A DNA stretch of 64,000 nt from contig CAWHUM010000001.1 of assembly GCA_963832445.1 (NCBI GenBank), positions 1 through 64,000 of the forward strand, in the 5' to 3' direction. Made by a program: the position numbers and the translations under genes. The notes below the pieces were generated by a model that did no database searches, was not told where the DNA came from, and was given only the letters and a program-made list of their open reading frames with translations. Each line of letters starts with the position of its first letter. The stretch's first letter is position 1. This document shows, piece after piece, positions 8,017-15,980 of the stretch. The stretch is from AWTP1-13 sp963832445. Lineage in GTDB: Bacteria; Pseudomonadota; Alphaproteobacteria; Rhizobiales; Hyphomicrobiaceae.

Positions 8017-8796
8017 CTACAGCGAACCGGGAAAGCCGCCGCCGTCGATCAGCAGGTTCTGGCCGGTGATGTAGCCGGCGTGCGCCGAGCAAAGGAAGGC
8101 GACCACCGCGCCGAACTCGGCGGTAGTGCCGAAGCGCCCCGCGGGCACGGCAGCCTTGCGCTCGGCGTCGATCACGGAGACCGGCACCTTGCGCTGGTCC
8201 GCTGCCCGCTGGTTGACGGCGCGCAGCCGGTCGGTGTCGAAGGGACCCGGCAGAATTCCGTTGAGCGTGACGTTGCGGCTCGATGCTTTGCGCGCCAGCA
8301 CGGCGACGGCTCCGGTCAGGCCAAGACGCGCCCCGTTCGACAGCTCCAGCGAAGCGATAGGCGCTTTGATCGACTGAGACGTGATGTTGACGATGCGGCC
8401 GAAGCCGCGCTCCATCATGCCGTAGATGGTTGCATGAATGAGCGCGATCGGCGTGATCATGTTGCCCTCGACCGCCTTGCGCCAATCGTCGAGCGAGAAG
8501 TCCTTGAAGTCGCCGGGCGGTGGGCCGCCGGCGTTGGTGATCAGGATGTCGGGGTTGGGACAGGCGGCGAGCAGAGCCTTGCGCCCAGCCTCCGTCGTCA
8601 CATCGCAGGCGACCGGCGTCACCTTGGCCCCTGTAGACGCTGCAATCTCCTTGGCGGTGGCATTGAGCGCGTCGCCGCCACGCGCGCAGATCGTGAGCTC
8701 CGCCCCCTCGCGTGCCAGCGCCTCGGCGCAGCCCTTGCCGAGGCCCTTCGATGCCGCACAGACGATGGCCATCTTACCCCTGATACCGAAATCCAT
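8017..8796 (-). CDS. Atypical short-chain dehydrogenase/reductase (SDR)
   Basis: 259 residues from ATG 8796. The Rossmann fold is clear (IVCAASKGLGKGCAEAL, DILITNAGGPPP, IVNITSQS, and the C-terminal GRFGTTAEFGAVVAFLCS with GQNLLIDGGG). The usual catalytic Tyr-x-x-x-Lys is absent: the aligned segment reads LELSNGARLGLTG, placing Ser and Arg where Tyr and Lys normally stand. The cofactor loop is also modified, with CAASKGLG instead of TGxxxGxG. Either it belongs to a divergent SDR branch with other catalytic residues or it does not reduce ketones. It stands upstream of rlpA on the same strand. Confidence 0.82.
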   Translation of the reverse strand: MDFGIRGKMAIVCAASKGLGKGCAEALAREGAELTICARGGDALNATAKEIAASTGAKVTPVACDVTTEAGRKALLAACPNPDILITNAGGPPPGDFKDFSLDDWRKAVEGNMITPIALIHATIYGMMERGFGRIVNITSQSIKAPIASLELSNGARLGLTGAVAVLARKASSRNVTLNGILPGPFDTDRLRAVNQRAADQRKVPVSVIDAERKAAVPAGRFGTTAEFGAVVAFLCSAHAGYITGQNLLIDGGGFPGSL

Positions 8797-8889
8797 GGAC
8801 GCTGCTCCCAATGCTGGTTGGTGCGGTGATAGCGCATTCAGCGCGGCTGGCAAAGGGGTGGTGCTGCGAACGGCAAGCCGCAAGAAGGC

Positions 8890-10125
8890 TCAGGGCCGCT
8901 GTTTGCCCGCGATCTTGGTGACGATCGCGGCACCTTCCTCGAGCGTGCGATGCACGGGACATTTGCCGGCGATCTCCACCAGCTTGTCTGCCAGCGCTGG
9001 GTCGGTGTCACCTTCGATACCGATGACGCGCTCGAAGCGGTCGATCCTGCCGGTGCGGCCCTCGACCGCATCAGCGCAGTCCTCGCAATGCTCGACCGGC
9101 ACCTTGCCGTGTTTGACGCTCACGCTGATGCGCCCGAGCGCCAGCTTCTTGTGCTCGGCGTAGACACGCAGGGTGATCGATGTGCATGCGCCGAGCGCCG
9201 CGGCAATGTAGTCGTAGGGCGTGGGGCCGCTGTCGAGCCCGCCGACGGAGGTGGGCTCGTCGACCAGCAGGCGATGGCGCCCGGCAGCAATGCTGTTCTG
9301 GAACTTGCCTGCCCCCGTCTCCGCCACCAGCACGCCGTCGCGCGCCGCGTCGTCCTCCTGCGCCGCGGGCAGATAGCGCGACGCCCAGGCAGCAATCACC
9401 TCGGCCGCGTAGCTCGCGTCCTGCCGATTTGAGAGAAGGTGATCGGCGCGGTCGAGGGAGACGAAGCTCTTGGGATGCTTTGCCGCAAGGAAGATGGCGC
9501 TCGCGTTCTCGATGCCGACCGTTTGATCGGTCGGCGAGTGCATCACCAGCAGAGCCTTGCCCAGAGAGGCGATGCGGTTCTTCAGTGCCTGCCCGCGCGC
9601 GTCGTCCACGAACTCGCGACGGATCGGGAAGGTACGGCCGCCGAGCGTCACGTTGGCGACGCCGTCGCGTTCGATGGCCCCGATGTCGGCGTGAAACTGG
9701 CTTAGCACGTGGGCCACGTCGGCAGGCGCGCCGATCGTCACCACCGCGACAGCCTCCGCGATGCGGTGGGCTGCAGCAAGCACTGCGGCACCGCCGAGCG
9801 AGTGACCGATCAGGATCGCGGGGGCAGCAAAGCGCGCGCGCAAATGTTCCGCCGCGCGGACCAGGTCATCGACGTTGGAGGAGAAGCTCGTGTTGGCGAA
9901 CTCCCCTTCGGAGGACCCGAGCCCGGTGAAATCGAAGCGCAACACGCCGATGCCCAGCATAGCGAGCCTCGCTGAGACGTAGCGAGCGGCGAGCACGTCC
10001 TTGGAGCAGGTGAAGCAATGGGCGAACAGCGCATAGCCGCGCACCGCGCCCGCGGGGAGATCGAGGCGTGCGGCGAGGTCGTGGCCGAGACTGCCGGGGA
10101 ACGTGATGCGGATAGGAGATGCCAT
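8890..10125 (-). CDS. Bifunctional alpha/beta hydrolase-OsmC fusion protein
   Basis: 411 residues, starting at ATG 10125 behind AGGAGG. Residues 1-250 are an alpha/beta hydrolase: YALFAHCFTCSKD, nucleophile elbow GHSLGG, Asp in HSPTDQTV and His in RADHLLS. Residues about 270-405 are an OsmC-like domain: DEPTSVGGLDSGPTPYDYI, the first redox Cys in LGACTSITLRVYA and the second in GKCPVHRTLE. OsmC domains reduce organic hydroperoxides through this Cys pair. The fusion may couple ester hydrolysis to peroxide detoxification, but the physiological substrate is unknown. Both catalytic sets look intact. Confidence 0.9.
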   Translation of the reverse strand: MASPIRITFPGSLGHDLAARLDLPAGAVRGYALFAHCFTCSKDVLAARYVSARLAMLGIGVLRFDFTGLGSSEGEFANTSFSSNVDDLVRAAEHLRARFAAPAILIGHSLGGAAVLAAAHRIAEAVAVVTIGAPADVAHVLSQFHADIGAIERDGVANVTLGGRTFPIRREFVDDARGQALKNRIASLGKALLVMHSPTDQTVGIENASAIFLAAKHPKSFVSLDRADHLLSNRQDASYAAEVIAAWASRYLPAAQEDDAARDGVLVAETGAGKFQNSIAAGRHRLLVDEPTSVGGLDSGPTPYDYIAAALGACTSITLRVYAEHKKLALGRISVSVKHGKVPVEHCEDCADAVEGRTGRIDRFERVIGIEGDTDPALADKLVEIAGKCPVHRTLEEGAAIVTKIAGKQRP

Positions 10126-10214
10126 ATGAGCCTCCTGAGCACTGACGCGTCGGCCGAGGCGCACCCGGCAGCTGCAGACGTGCTTGGAAGCTAGGCGACT
10201 ATCGGATGGTCAGG

Positions 10215-10668
10215 TCAAGCCACCTTGGAGGCGGCCGCGCGCGAGGGCACCATCAACACGGCCTCGCCTTCCAGCACCGGCTTGCCGTCGACGGTGCAGG
10301 TGCACTCGAAGCGCGCGCGACGCTTTGCGGGATAGAGCTCCATGACCCGCACCTTGGCGACGACGCGATCGCCGATCTTCACCGGACCGCGGAAGTTCAG
10401 GGTCTGCGACACATAGATGGCGCCGGGCCCGGGCAGTTCCATTCCGAACACGGCGGAAATATACCCGGCGGTAAGCATGCCGTGGGCGATGCGCTGCTTT
10501 GAACAGGGTGCCGGCGGCGTACTTCTCATCGAGATGAACGGGGTTCTTGTCGCCGGTCACCTCGGCAAACGCGATGATGTCGGCCTCGCTCACCGTCTTG
10601 GCGAAGCTCGCCTCCATGCCCTGCTCCAGGTCCTCGAAGTAGTAGACCTGCCGTGTCGTGAGGTTCAT
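10215..10668 (-). pseudogene. MaoC-like (R)-specific enoyl-CoA hydratase, frame broken by one base
   Basis: The frame from ATG 10668 reads MNLTTRQVYYFEDLEQGMEA and AFAEVTGDKNPVHLDEKYA. Family homology then jumps to the +1 frame at about 10498-10500 (QRIAHGMLTAGYISAVFG to VPSRAAASKVA, stop at 10215). Together they make a normal ~150-residue hotdog-fold MaoC dehydratase that hydrates 2-enoyl-CoA, with the active-site Asp/His visible in GDKNPVH. The total length is 3n+1 and removing one base from the TTT run at 10498-10500 restores the frame. No other damage is seen, so an assembly error is more likely than true loss. Confidence 0.8.
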
Positions 10669-11033
10669 GCGTCTGCCCTGCCTGCCCTTAAGCCTGTTTT
10701 CAGATCATGTCGCGCCGCAAAAATAATCGGTACGAGTTTGCGCCGCAACAAGTCCTGCTTTCGTATATCTTTAACGCCGGAACGTAGCACAAGATCATAA
10801 ATACTTTGATGATTCGCGGCCACAGACCGGCCGCAACGCCATGCCGCCGGGCGAGTCCTATTGCATGCCCCGTACGCAGTGCAGCAATGCCGCACTGCCG
10901 CGTTTTTGACCATTCCAGGCACGCCGGTTGCATGGCGCAAAACCGTTGCGCTATAAGGGGCCCTATCCCTCACATTTCTGCATGCTGGCCTGCACAGGCA
11001 CTGCTCCAGTGCAGCCCAAAGGAAAGGCCCCCC
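10669..11033. other. Divergent promoter region between maoC-like gene and trcR
   Basis: 365 bases between divergent genes. It should hold promoters for both. No conserved reading frame was recognised apart from overlapping shadows. AT-rich patches lie around 10710-10800. A possible sigma-70 site for trcR is listed separately. Confidence 0.5.
10928..10957 (+). promoter_or_regulatory. Candidate sigma-70-type promoter of trcR
   Basis: TTGCAT at 10928-10933 and TATAAG at 10952-10957 are separated by 18 bases and lie about 77 bases upstream of the trcR start codon. The match is by eye only. Confidence 0.4.
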
Positions 11034-11787
11034 ATGAGCGCTCGCAAGCCGCTAATGCCCAAAGCCACCGCGGTATGGCTGGTGGAGAACACCTCGCTGT
11101 CCTTCGAGCAGATCGCCGAGTTCTGCGGCCTGCACGTGCTGGAGGTGAAAGGCATCGCCGACGGCGACGTGGCACACGGCATCAAGGGGCTGGACCCCAT
11201 CTCCAACGGCCAGCTGACGCGCGAGGAGATCAAGCTGCGCCGAGGAGGATCACGGCCATCACCTGCGGCTCGCGGAATCGAAGGTCGACATCCCCGAGGT
11301 CAAGACCAAGCCGGGCCCGCGCTACACTCCGGTGTCGCGCCGCCAGGACCGGCCCAATGCCGTGGTCTGGCTCCTGCGCAATCACCCCGAGCTGAAGGAC
11401 AGCCAGATCATGCGGCTCGTCGGCACCACCAAGCCGACCATTGCCGCCATCCGCGACCGCACGCACTGGAACTCCAACAACCTCACCCCGCAAGACCCAG
11501 TGACATTGGGCCTGTGCTCGCAGACCGACCTCGATGCCGAGGTGAAGAAGGCGGCGCGGCGGCTGGAGCGCGAGAGGAAGGATCAGCCCAAGAAGGTCGA
11601 GAAGGCGGGCGCCACGCTGTTGCCCACCACCGAAACCACGCTGCCGCCCGGCATGGGCCCGCAGCCCGACGTGGAGATCGTGGTTCCCCGGCACACCGAG
11701 GTCCCGGAGGAGACGGAGGCCGAGCAGCAGGCGCGCGTGCTCGCCAAGCTGCAGGAGATGGGCGGCGGCACCAAGACGGAGGAGTAG
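11034..11787 (+). pseudogene. trcR: Cell-cycle transcriptional regulator TrcR (DUF1013), frame broken by one base
   Basis: ATG 11034 starts MSARKPLMPKATAVWLVEN, followed by LSFEQIAEFCGLHVLEVKGI, a helix-turn-helix-like start typical of TrcR/DUF1013. At about 11237 homology moves to the next frame (AEEDHGHHLRLAESKVDIP, then RPNAVVWLLRNHPELKD and IMRLVGTTKPTIAAIRDR) and runs to the stop at 11787 through an acidic tail. TrcR is a DNA- and RNA-polymerase-associated regulator of alphaproteobacterial cell-cycle genes. The span is 3n+1; dropping one base in CTGCGCCG restores one continuous protein of about 250 residues. Such a conserved gene is unlikely to be truly dead. Confidence 0.82.
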
Positions 11788-11796
11788 CAGCCTGGG

Positions 11797-12987
11797 CTAC
11801 GCCGACAGCGTCCGGCGCAGCAGGTTGAGCAGGCTGATGACGGAGAATTCGCGCGTGCGGCGCCGGTCCGGCGTCAGCATCACCTTCTCGGTCCGTGCCG
11901 TTCCCTCAACGTCGACCGCCAGAAACACCGTGCCGGGCGTGAGGCCCTCGCTCGCATCGGCGGCCGCCGCGGCGATGCCAACACTGGCGCCGAATTGCGA
12001 TCGCACCTTTGCCGCGGCCGCGACGGCGCGCCGCTCCCCCGGCCCGTCGGCTGCCTCTGCATCCACTCTGCCGCCGCGAAACGTCTCCATGGCCCAATCG
12101 ACGGCACTGAGGCGCGCGGACAGCAGCCCGCCCGTTACCGTCTCGGCCGCCGCAAGCGTCAGACCCTTGCGGCGCAGCAGGTCCAGCACCACCGCCTCCA
12201 TCGACTGCTCGTCGACGCCGAAGATCACCTCGCCCAGCCGGCCGCGGATCAGGGCCTCCTCCGCGTCGAGGATGCGCGCCGCGGCGGCCTCGTCGTCGCA
12301 CTTGGCCACGATGCGCACCTTGATGCCGTCGATGCCGCTGGCCTGAAACGCGAGCGTCGGGTTGCCGAGCCGGTCGAGCTCGTCGATGCGGCCGCTGAGC
12401 ACCTCCGCCAGCCCGGATTCGCTCATGCCCCAGGTGCGCAGCACGCGCGCGCGGATCACCGCGGCCTGGCCGGCGCGGCGGCGCAGGTCGGGCAACACCG
12501 TGCCGCTCACCATCTCGCGCATCTCGCTCGGCACGCCTGGCACCGCGTAGATCACCTTGGTCCCAACGGGGCACACCAGGCCCGCGGCCGTGCCGGGCAT
12601 CTGCGGGATCGGCTGCGCACCCATCGGAATATCGGCCTGGCGCAGGTTGTTCTCGGACATGACGCGGCCGCGCGACTTGAAGTAGCCGCGGATGCGCTCC
12701 GCAATCTTCTCATCGCGCCGCATCTCGACGCCCATGACGCGTGCGATGACGTCGCGCGTGATGTCGTCTTGGGTCGGCCCGAGCCCGCCGCAGCAGATGA
12801 CGGCGTCGCTGCGCTCCAGCGCCTGGCGGATGCTGGCCTCGATGCGCGCGAAGTTGTCCCCGACCTTGACCTGGAAGTGGGAGTCGATGCCCGCGAGCGC
12901 CAGCTGCTCGCCGATCCAGGCCGAGTTGCTGTCGACGATGATTCCGAGCAGCAGCTCGGTGCCGATGGCGACGATCTCGCAGCGCAT
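11797..12987 (-). CDS. cinA: CinA family protein (competence/damage-inducible, MoCF-type domain plus amidase-like domain)
   Basis: 396 residues. The N-terminal MoaB/COG1058 domain is typical (MRCEIVAIGTELLLGIIVDS, VICCGGLGPTQDDITRD, VIYAVPGVPSEMREM). The C-terminal part corresponds to the PncC nicotinamide-nucleotide amidase domain (LTLAAAETVTGGLLSARL, ASEGLTPGTVFLAV). The family hydrolyses damaged or cleaved pyridine nucleotides. In PncC the nucleophile is the Ser of AESxTGG; here the residue is Thr (AETVTGG) and the following region is altered, so amidase activity is doubtful. A perfect palindrome lies 30 bases upstream of the start. Confidence 0.88.
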   Translation of the reverse strand: MRCEIVAIGTELLLGIIVDSNSAWIGEQLALAGIDSHFQVKVGDNFARIEASIRQALERSDAVICCGGLGPTQDDITRDVIARVMGVEMRRDEKIAERIRGYFKSRGRVMSENNLRQADIPMGAQPIPQMPGTAAGLVCPVGTKVIYAVPGVPSEMREMVSGTVLPDLRRRAGQAAVIRARVLRTWGMSESGLAEVLSGRIDELDRLGNPTLAFQASGIDGIKVRIVAKCDDEAAAARILDAEEALIRGRLGEVIFGVDEQSMEAVVLDLLRRKGLTLAAAETVTGGLLSARLSAVDWAMETFRGGRVDAEAADGPGERRAVAAAAKVRSQFGASVGIAAAAADASEGLTPGTVFLAVDVEGTARTEKVMLTPDRRRTREFSVISLLNLLRRTLSA

Positions 12988-13016
12988 GCGTTTCCCCTTC
13001 TGGCCGGCGGCGATGT

Positions 13017-13034
13017 CTTGACCGGGCGGTCAAG
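13017..13034. promoter_or_regulatory. Candidate operator upstream of cinA
   Basis: CTTGACCG-GG-CGGTCAAG is a perfect 8+8 bp inverted repeat, 30-47 bases upstream of the cinA start. Its size and symmetry suit a dimeric repressor such as a TetR-type protein. No regulator gene is adjacent. Confidence 0.5.
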
Positions 13035-13107
13035 CTAGCAGTCTTGTGCTGTGGCGACCGCCGATGATGGGCAACTTGGGCACTCCCACAGCACCGGCCC
13101 CAGCCGG

Positions 13108-13908
13108 TCAGCCCTCCTCCGCCACCGGCACCACGTAGTTGAGCGGCAGGCGACCGCCGTCGGCGAAGATGGTCGTGCCGGTGATGTAGCTGGCCTCGTC
13201 GCTGGCGAGCCAGGCGACGATGGCCGCGATCTCCTCGGGGCGCCCGTAGCGGCCGATCGGCGTGCGCGAGAGCACCTTGGCGCGGAACGCCTTGTCCTTG
13301 ACCACGTTGGCGAGCAGCGGCGTGTCGATGGTGCCGGGGCCCACCGCGTTGACGCGGATGCCCTGGGCGGCAAGGGCCACCGCCATGGCCTTGGTGAGCT
13401 GGCTGATGCCGCCCTTGGACATCGAATAGGCGACGTGGTCGGGCAGCCCGAACCGCTCGTTGATGGAGCTCATGTTGACGATGGCGCCAGCAGGCGCGCC
13501 GTTCTTGCCTCTGCCTTGCTTCACCATCTGCCGCGCCACGGCCTGCGCCATCAGGAAGGCGCCGCGCAGGTTGATCGAGAGCACGCGGTCGAGCTCCTCC
13601 AGCGGAAGGTCGAGGAAGGGAGCGTCGTCCACCACGCCGGCGTTGTTCACCAGCACGTCGATACGGCCATAGGCTTTGAGGACGGCAGCGACCGCGGCTG
13701 CGACATCCGCCGGCTTGGCAACGTCACAGTGCACGAAGGTGGCGTTGCCGCCCGCCGCATCGATGGCCTTCGCCACGGCGGCCCCGGCCGTGTCGTTGAC
13801 ATCGCAGAGCGCGACCCTGGCACCCTCTTTGGCGAGGCGGACTGCGCACGCCTCGCCAATGCCTTGCGCAGCGCCCGTGACGATCGCGACCTTGCCCGCC
13901 AGCAGCAT
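13108..13908 (-). CDS. Classical SDR family oxidoreductase
   Basis: 266 residues from ATG 13908. All classical SDR elements are present: cofactor motif TGAAQGIGEA, NNAGVV, catalytic Ser in NMSSINE and the Tyr-Lys pair in YSMSKGG. The C-terminal family segment is RYGRPEEIAAIVAWLAS with GTTIFADGG. It is a cytoplasmic NAD(P)-dependent alcohol or 3-oxoacyl reductase. The Asp at the end of the second strand (ALCDVND) favours NAD(H). The substrate is unknown. It lies behind a heme-binding-type secreted protein gene on the same strand. Confidence 0.85.
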   Translation of the reverse strand: MLLAGKVAIVTGAAQGIGEACAVRLAKEGARVALCDVNDTAGAAVAKAIDAAGGNATFVHCDVAKPADVAAAVAAVLKAYGRIDVLVNNAGVVDDAPFLDLPLEELDRVLSINLRGAFLMAQAVARQMVKQGRGKNGAPAGAIVNMSSINERFGLPDHVAYSMSKGGISQLTKAMAVALAAQGIRVNAVGPGTIDTPLLANVVKDKAFRAKVLSRTPIGRYGRPEEIAAIVAWLASDEASYITGTTIFADGGRLPLNYVVPVAEEG

Positions 13909-14037
13909 TGGGATTTCCAGGGGGACGCCCTGGCCTCTACGTTCGTGTTCCAAAGACGCGCAATGGGCTGCGGCCCCGGTCCGCAAGCCCAGGCAGGCTT
14001 TTCATGGTGCCTCCCCCGCGCGGGGCGAGGCAAGGCG

Positions 14038-14538
14038 CTACTTGACCGCGTCGGCACCCGCCCTGGCGACCTGTCCGTCCTGCGCTTGTGTGCCGCCGGA
14101 GGCGCCGATGGCACCGATGAGCTTGCCATTCACGAGGATCGGCACACCGCCCTCGGACCAATTCGCATCGACCAGTGCGAACACGCTCAAGTCATTCTGC
14201 TGCGCCACGCGATCGGCGAACGCCTTGGTCGGCCGTCGAAACAAGGCGGCGGCGCGGGCCCGCGCTTGCGAGATCTTGGTGGAGGCGTATTGGGTATTGT
14301 CCATGCGCTCGAAATAGACGAGAGCGCCGCTCGGTTCGACCACCGCGACGGCATAGAACAGATTGTTCTTCTTGGCCTCGGCGACCGCGGCAGCCGCGGC
14401 CGCCTTTGCCTGGTCGATGGTGATGGGTGCGCCATAGGGCGGCGGTCCGCCCTGCGCCAGAGCTTGTTGGCCGGGCCCGTAGGCGCCGAGCAGGCAGACG
14501 GCGCAAAGCAGCGAACCCCACAGGAATATGCGTGGCAT
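14038..14538 (-). CDS. Secreted GlcG/HbpS family heme-binding-type protein
   Basis: 166 residues with a Sec signal peptide (LWGSLLCAVCLLGAYGPGQQ, cleavage likely after ALA). The mature part is one GlcG/HbpS (DUF336) domain: ITIDQAKAAAAAAVAEAKKN, YAVAVVEPSGALVYFERMD and NGKLIGAIGASGGTQAQDGQ. This small alpha/beta fold is found in heme-sensing HbpS and in GlcG proteins of unknown role. It should be periplasmic. The neighbouring SDR on the same strand 130 bases downstream may be co-transcribed. Confidence 0.83.
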   Translation of the reverse strand: MPRIFLWGSLLCAVCLLGAYGPGQQALAQGGPPPYGAPITIDQAKAAAAAAVAEAKKNNLFYAVAVVEPSGALVYFERMDNTQYASTKISQARARAAALFRRPTKAFADRVAQQNDLSVFALVDANWSEGGVPILVNGKLIGAIGASGGTQAQDGQVARAGADAVK

Positions 14539-14723
14539 GAGACTTCCTCCCAGTTGCGAGTGTTATTGTTCAAGTCTCGGATCGGCGCTGTGATCTGCGG
14601 GCCGTCGCAACCTCGGCGCCGCAGAGGTAATTCCGGGCAATAGAATAGATATCGCCGTGCCAAGCTAGAGCGGGCCGCACCGGCCTACAAGGGCGCGTCG
14701 ACCAGCGGCGATGCTTGCTGGCG

Positions 14724-15698
14724 TCAGGGCTGGTTGGTGGTGGCGCTGGGGAACGGCGACCAGGACGGCTGCGGCAGCTTCCACCAGATTTGGCGCTCCG
14801 CCGACGGCGTGACGGCACCCAAGCCGCTCGCGCCCTCGGGCCAGTGACGCTCATTGGAAGGGGCTGTTGGCGGAGCGCTCGCGGTCTTGCCCTTGTCGCC
14901 GCGCACGCGATTGCGGCTTGGCGTCGCCACCGGCACCTTCTGCTGCTGACTGTCGGGCGCCGCACCGGGGGCCGTCGCGGAAGCCGCATCGGCCCGCGTC
15001 CGCTTCAGTGCAGGCGCGGGCGCCTCAGCCGTGGCCGGCGTCCCGACTAGACGCACGCGGGCGACGCTGCTACCCGCCGTGACGCCGCTCCATGCGAGAA
15101 CATCGATCCTGAGGTCGAACGCATCCGGCGTGGCGTCGTCGAGCGCCAGGTGCAGGTCCTTGAGGTCGGCAACCTTCACCGCCCATGTCGATGCACCGCG
15201 CCGCTCACCGTGCGACAGCACCGCCCCCGCCGGCACGTCGCGCATGAGAACCTGGAAATCTTGATCCTGGGCGCCGACCAGGCGCAGGCCGAATGCCGCG
15301 TGTGCCCGCGCGGCATGGTCGATCTTCACCTCGAATACGTCAGGTTGGTCCTGCTTGGCAGTTGCCGGTGGCGGTGTCGGCTTCGACGGCGCCCTTGCCG
15401 ATTGCTCCGCCACGAAAACAGAACTCCAGGGCGCCAAGGCTGCGGTAAGGGCCGCTACACTCTGTTGGCCCACTGCACGCAGCTGACCCGCCCCCACCAG
15501 CTCGACCGCAATGAGCGCGGCGCCGCCTACCACCGCGCCGCCGAGGAGACCGAGGACGAAGAAGCTCATGCCTGCACGGTGCGGCCGCTCATCGACTTCT
15601 GCGGCATCCGGCGTCAGGCCGACTTGGGCCAGGCGATGCATCAATCGCGCCGGCCGGTGTCCCGTTGAACCCGCCGACGCTTCACCGTGCGCTTGCAC
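14724..15698 (-). CDS. Single-pass membrane protein of unknown function
   Basis: 324 residues from GTG 15698, preferred because AGGAGG lies 5 bases upstream. A 43-residue cytoplasmic N-terminus precedes one membrane helix (about 44-70, FFVLGLLGGAVVGGAALIAV). A Pro/Ala-rich linker leads to a beta-rich domain around residues 120-215 with DFQVLMRDVPAGAVLSHGER and STWAVKVADLKDLHL. This resembles the repeated glycine-turn domain seen in large uncharacterised proteins of Rhizobiales. The last 100 residues are low-complexity and basic. The C-terminal part probably faces the periplasm. No function is assigned. Confidence 0.6.
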   Translation of the reverse strand: MQAHGEASAGSTGHRPARLMHRLAQVGLTPDAAEVDERPHRAGMSFFVLGLLGGAVVGGAALIAVELVGAGQLRAVGQQSVAALTAALAPWSSVFVAEQSARAPSKPTPPPATAKQDQPDVFEVKIDHAARAHAAFGLRLVGAQDQDFQVLMRDVPAGAVLSHGERRGASTWAVKVADLKDLHLALDDATPDAFDLRIDVLAWSGVTAGSSVARVRLVGTPATAEAPAPALKRTRADAASATAPGAAPDSQQQKVPVATPSRNRVRGDKGKTASAPPTAPSNERHWPEGASGLGAVTPSAERQIWWKLPQPSWSPFPSATTNQP

Positions 15699-15980
15699 GT
15701 CCCCCTCCTACGCAATACTGGCAGAGGTGCCTCGCACTCGCTCCGCCGTCCCGCCGCACCCCCGCGCGTACACGACGCGGTCAAGTGCCAAGTCGCACTT
15801 TTCCACTGGTTAATGGCGCTGGCAAGACAGCACCAGTTGCATGTTGCGGAGTTGCACCGCTGGAAGCGGGAAGCGCTGCCTGCCGGCGCAATCGCTCGCC
15901 CGTTTGCTGGGCAGCCGGGCTTTCCGCTAGCTTGCCGCCATCAGCCTTTCCCGCATGCCCTGATCCGGCGGTCTGTTGCC

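Noticed and set aside
13051..14643. 530-codon open frame on the plus strand
   Set aside because: It is antisense to the SDR and GlcG/HbpS-type genes, which have clear motifs.
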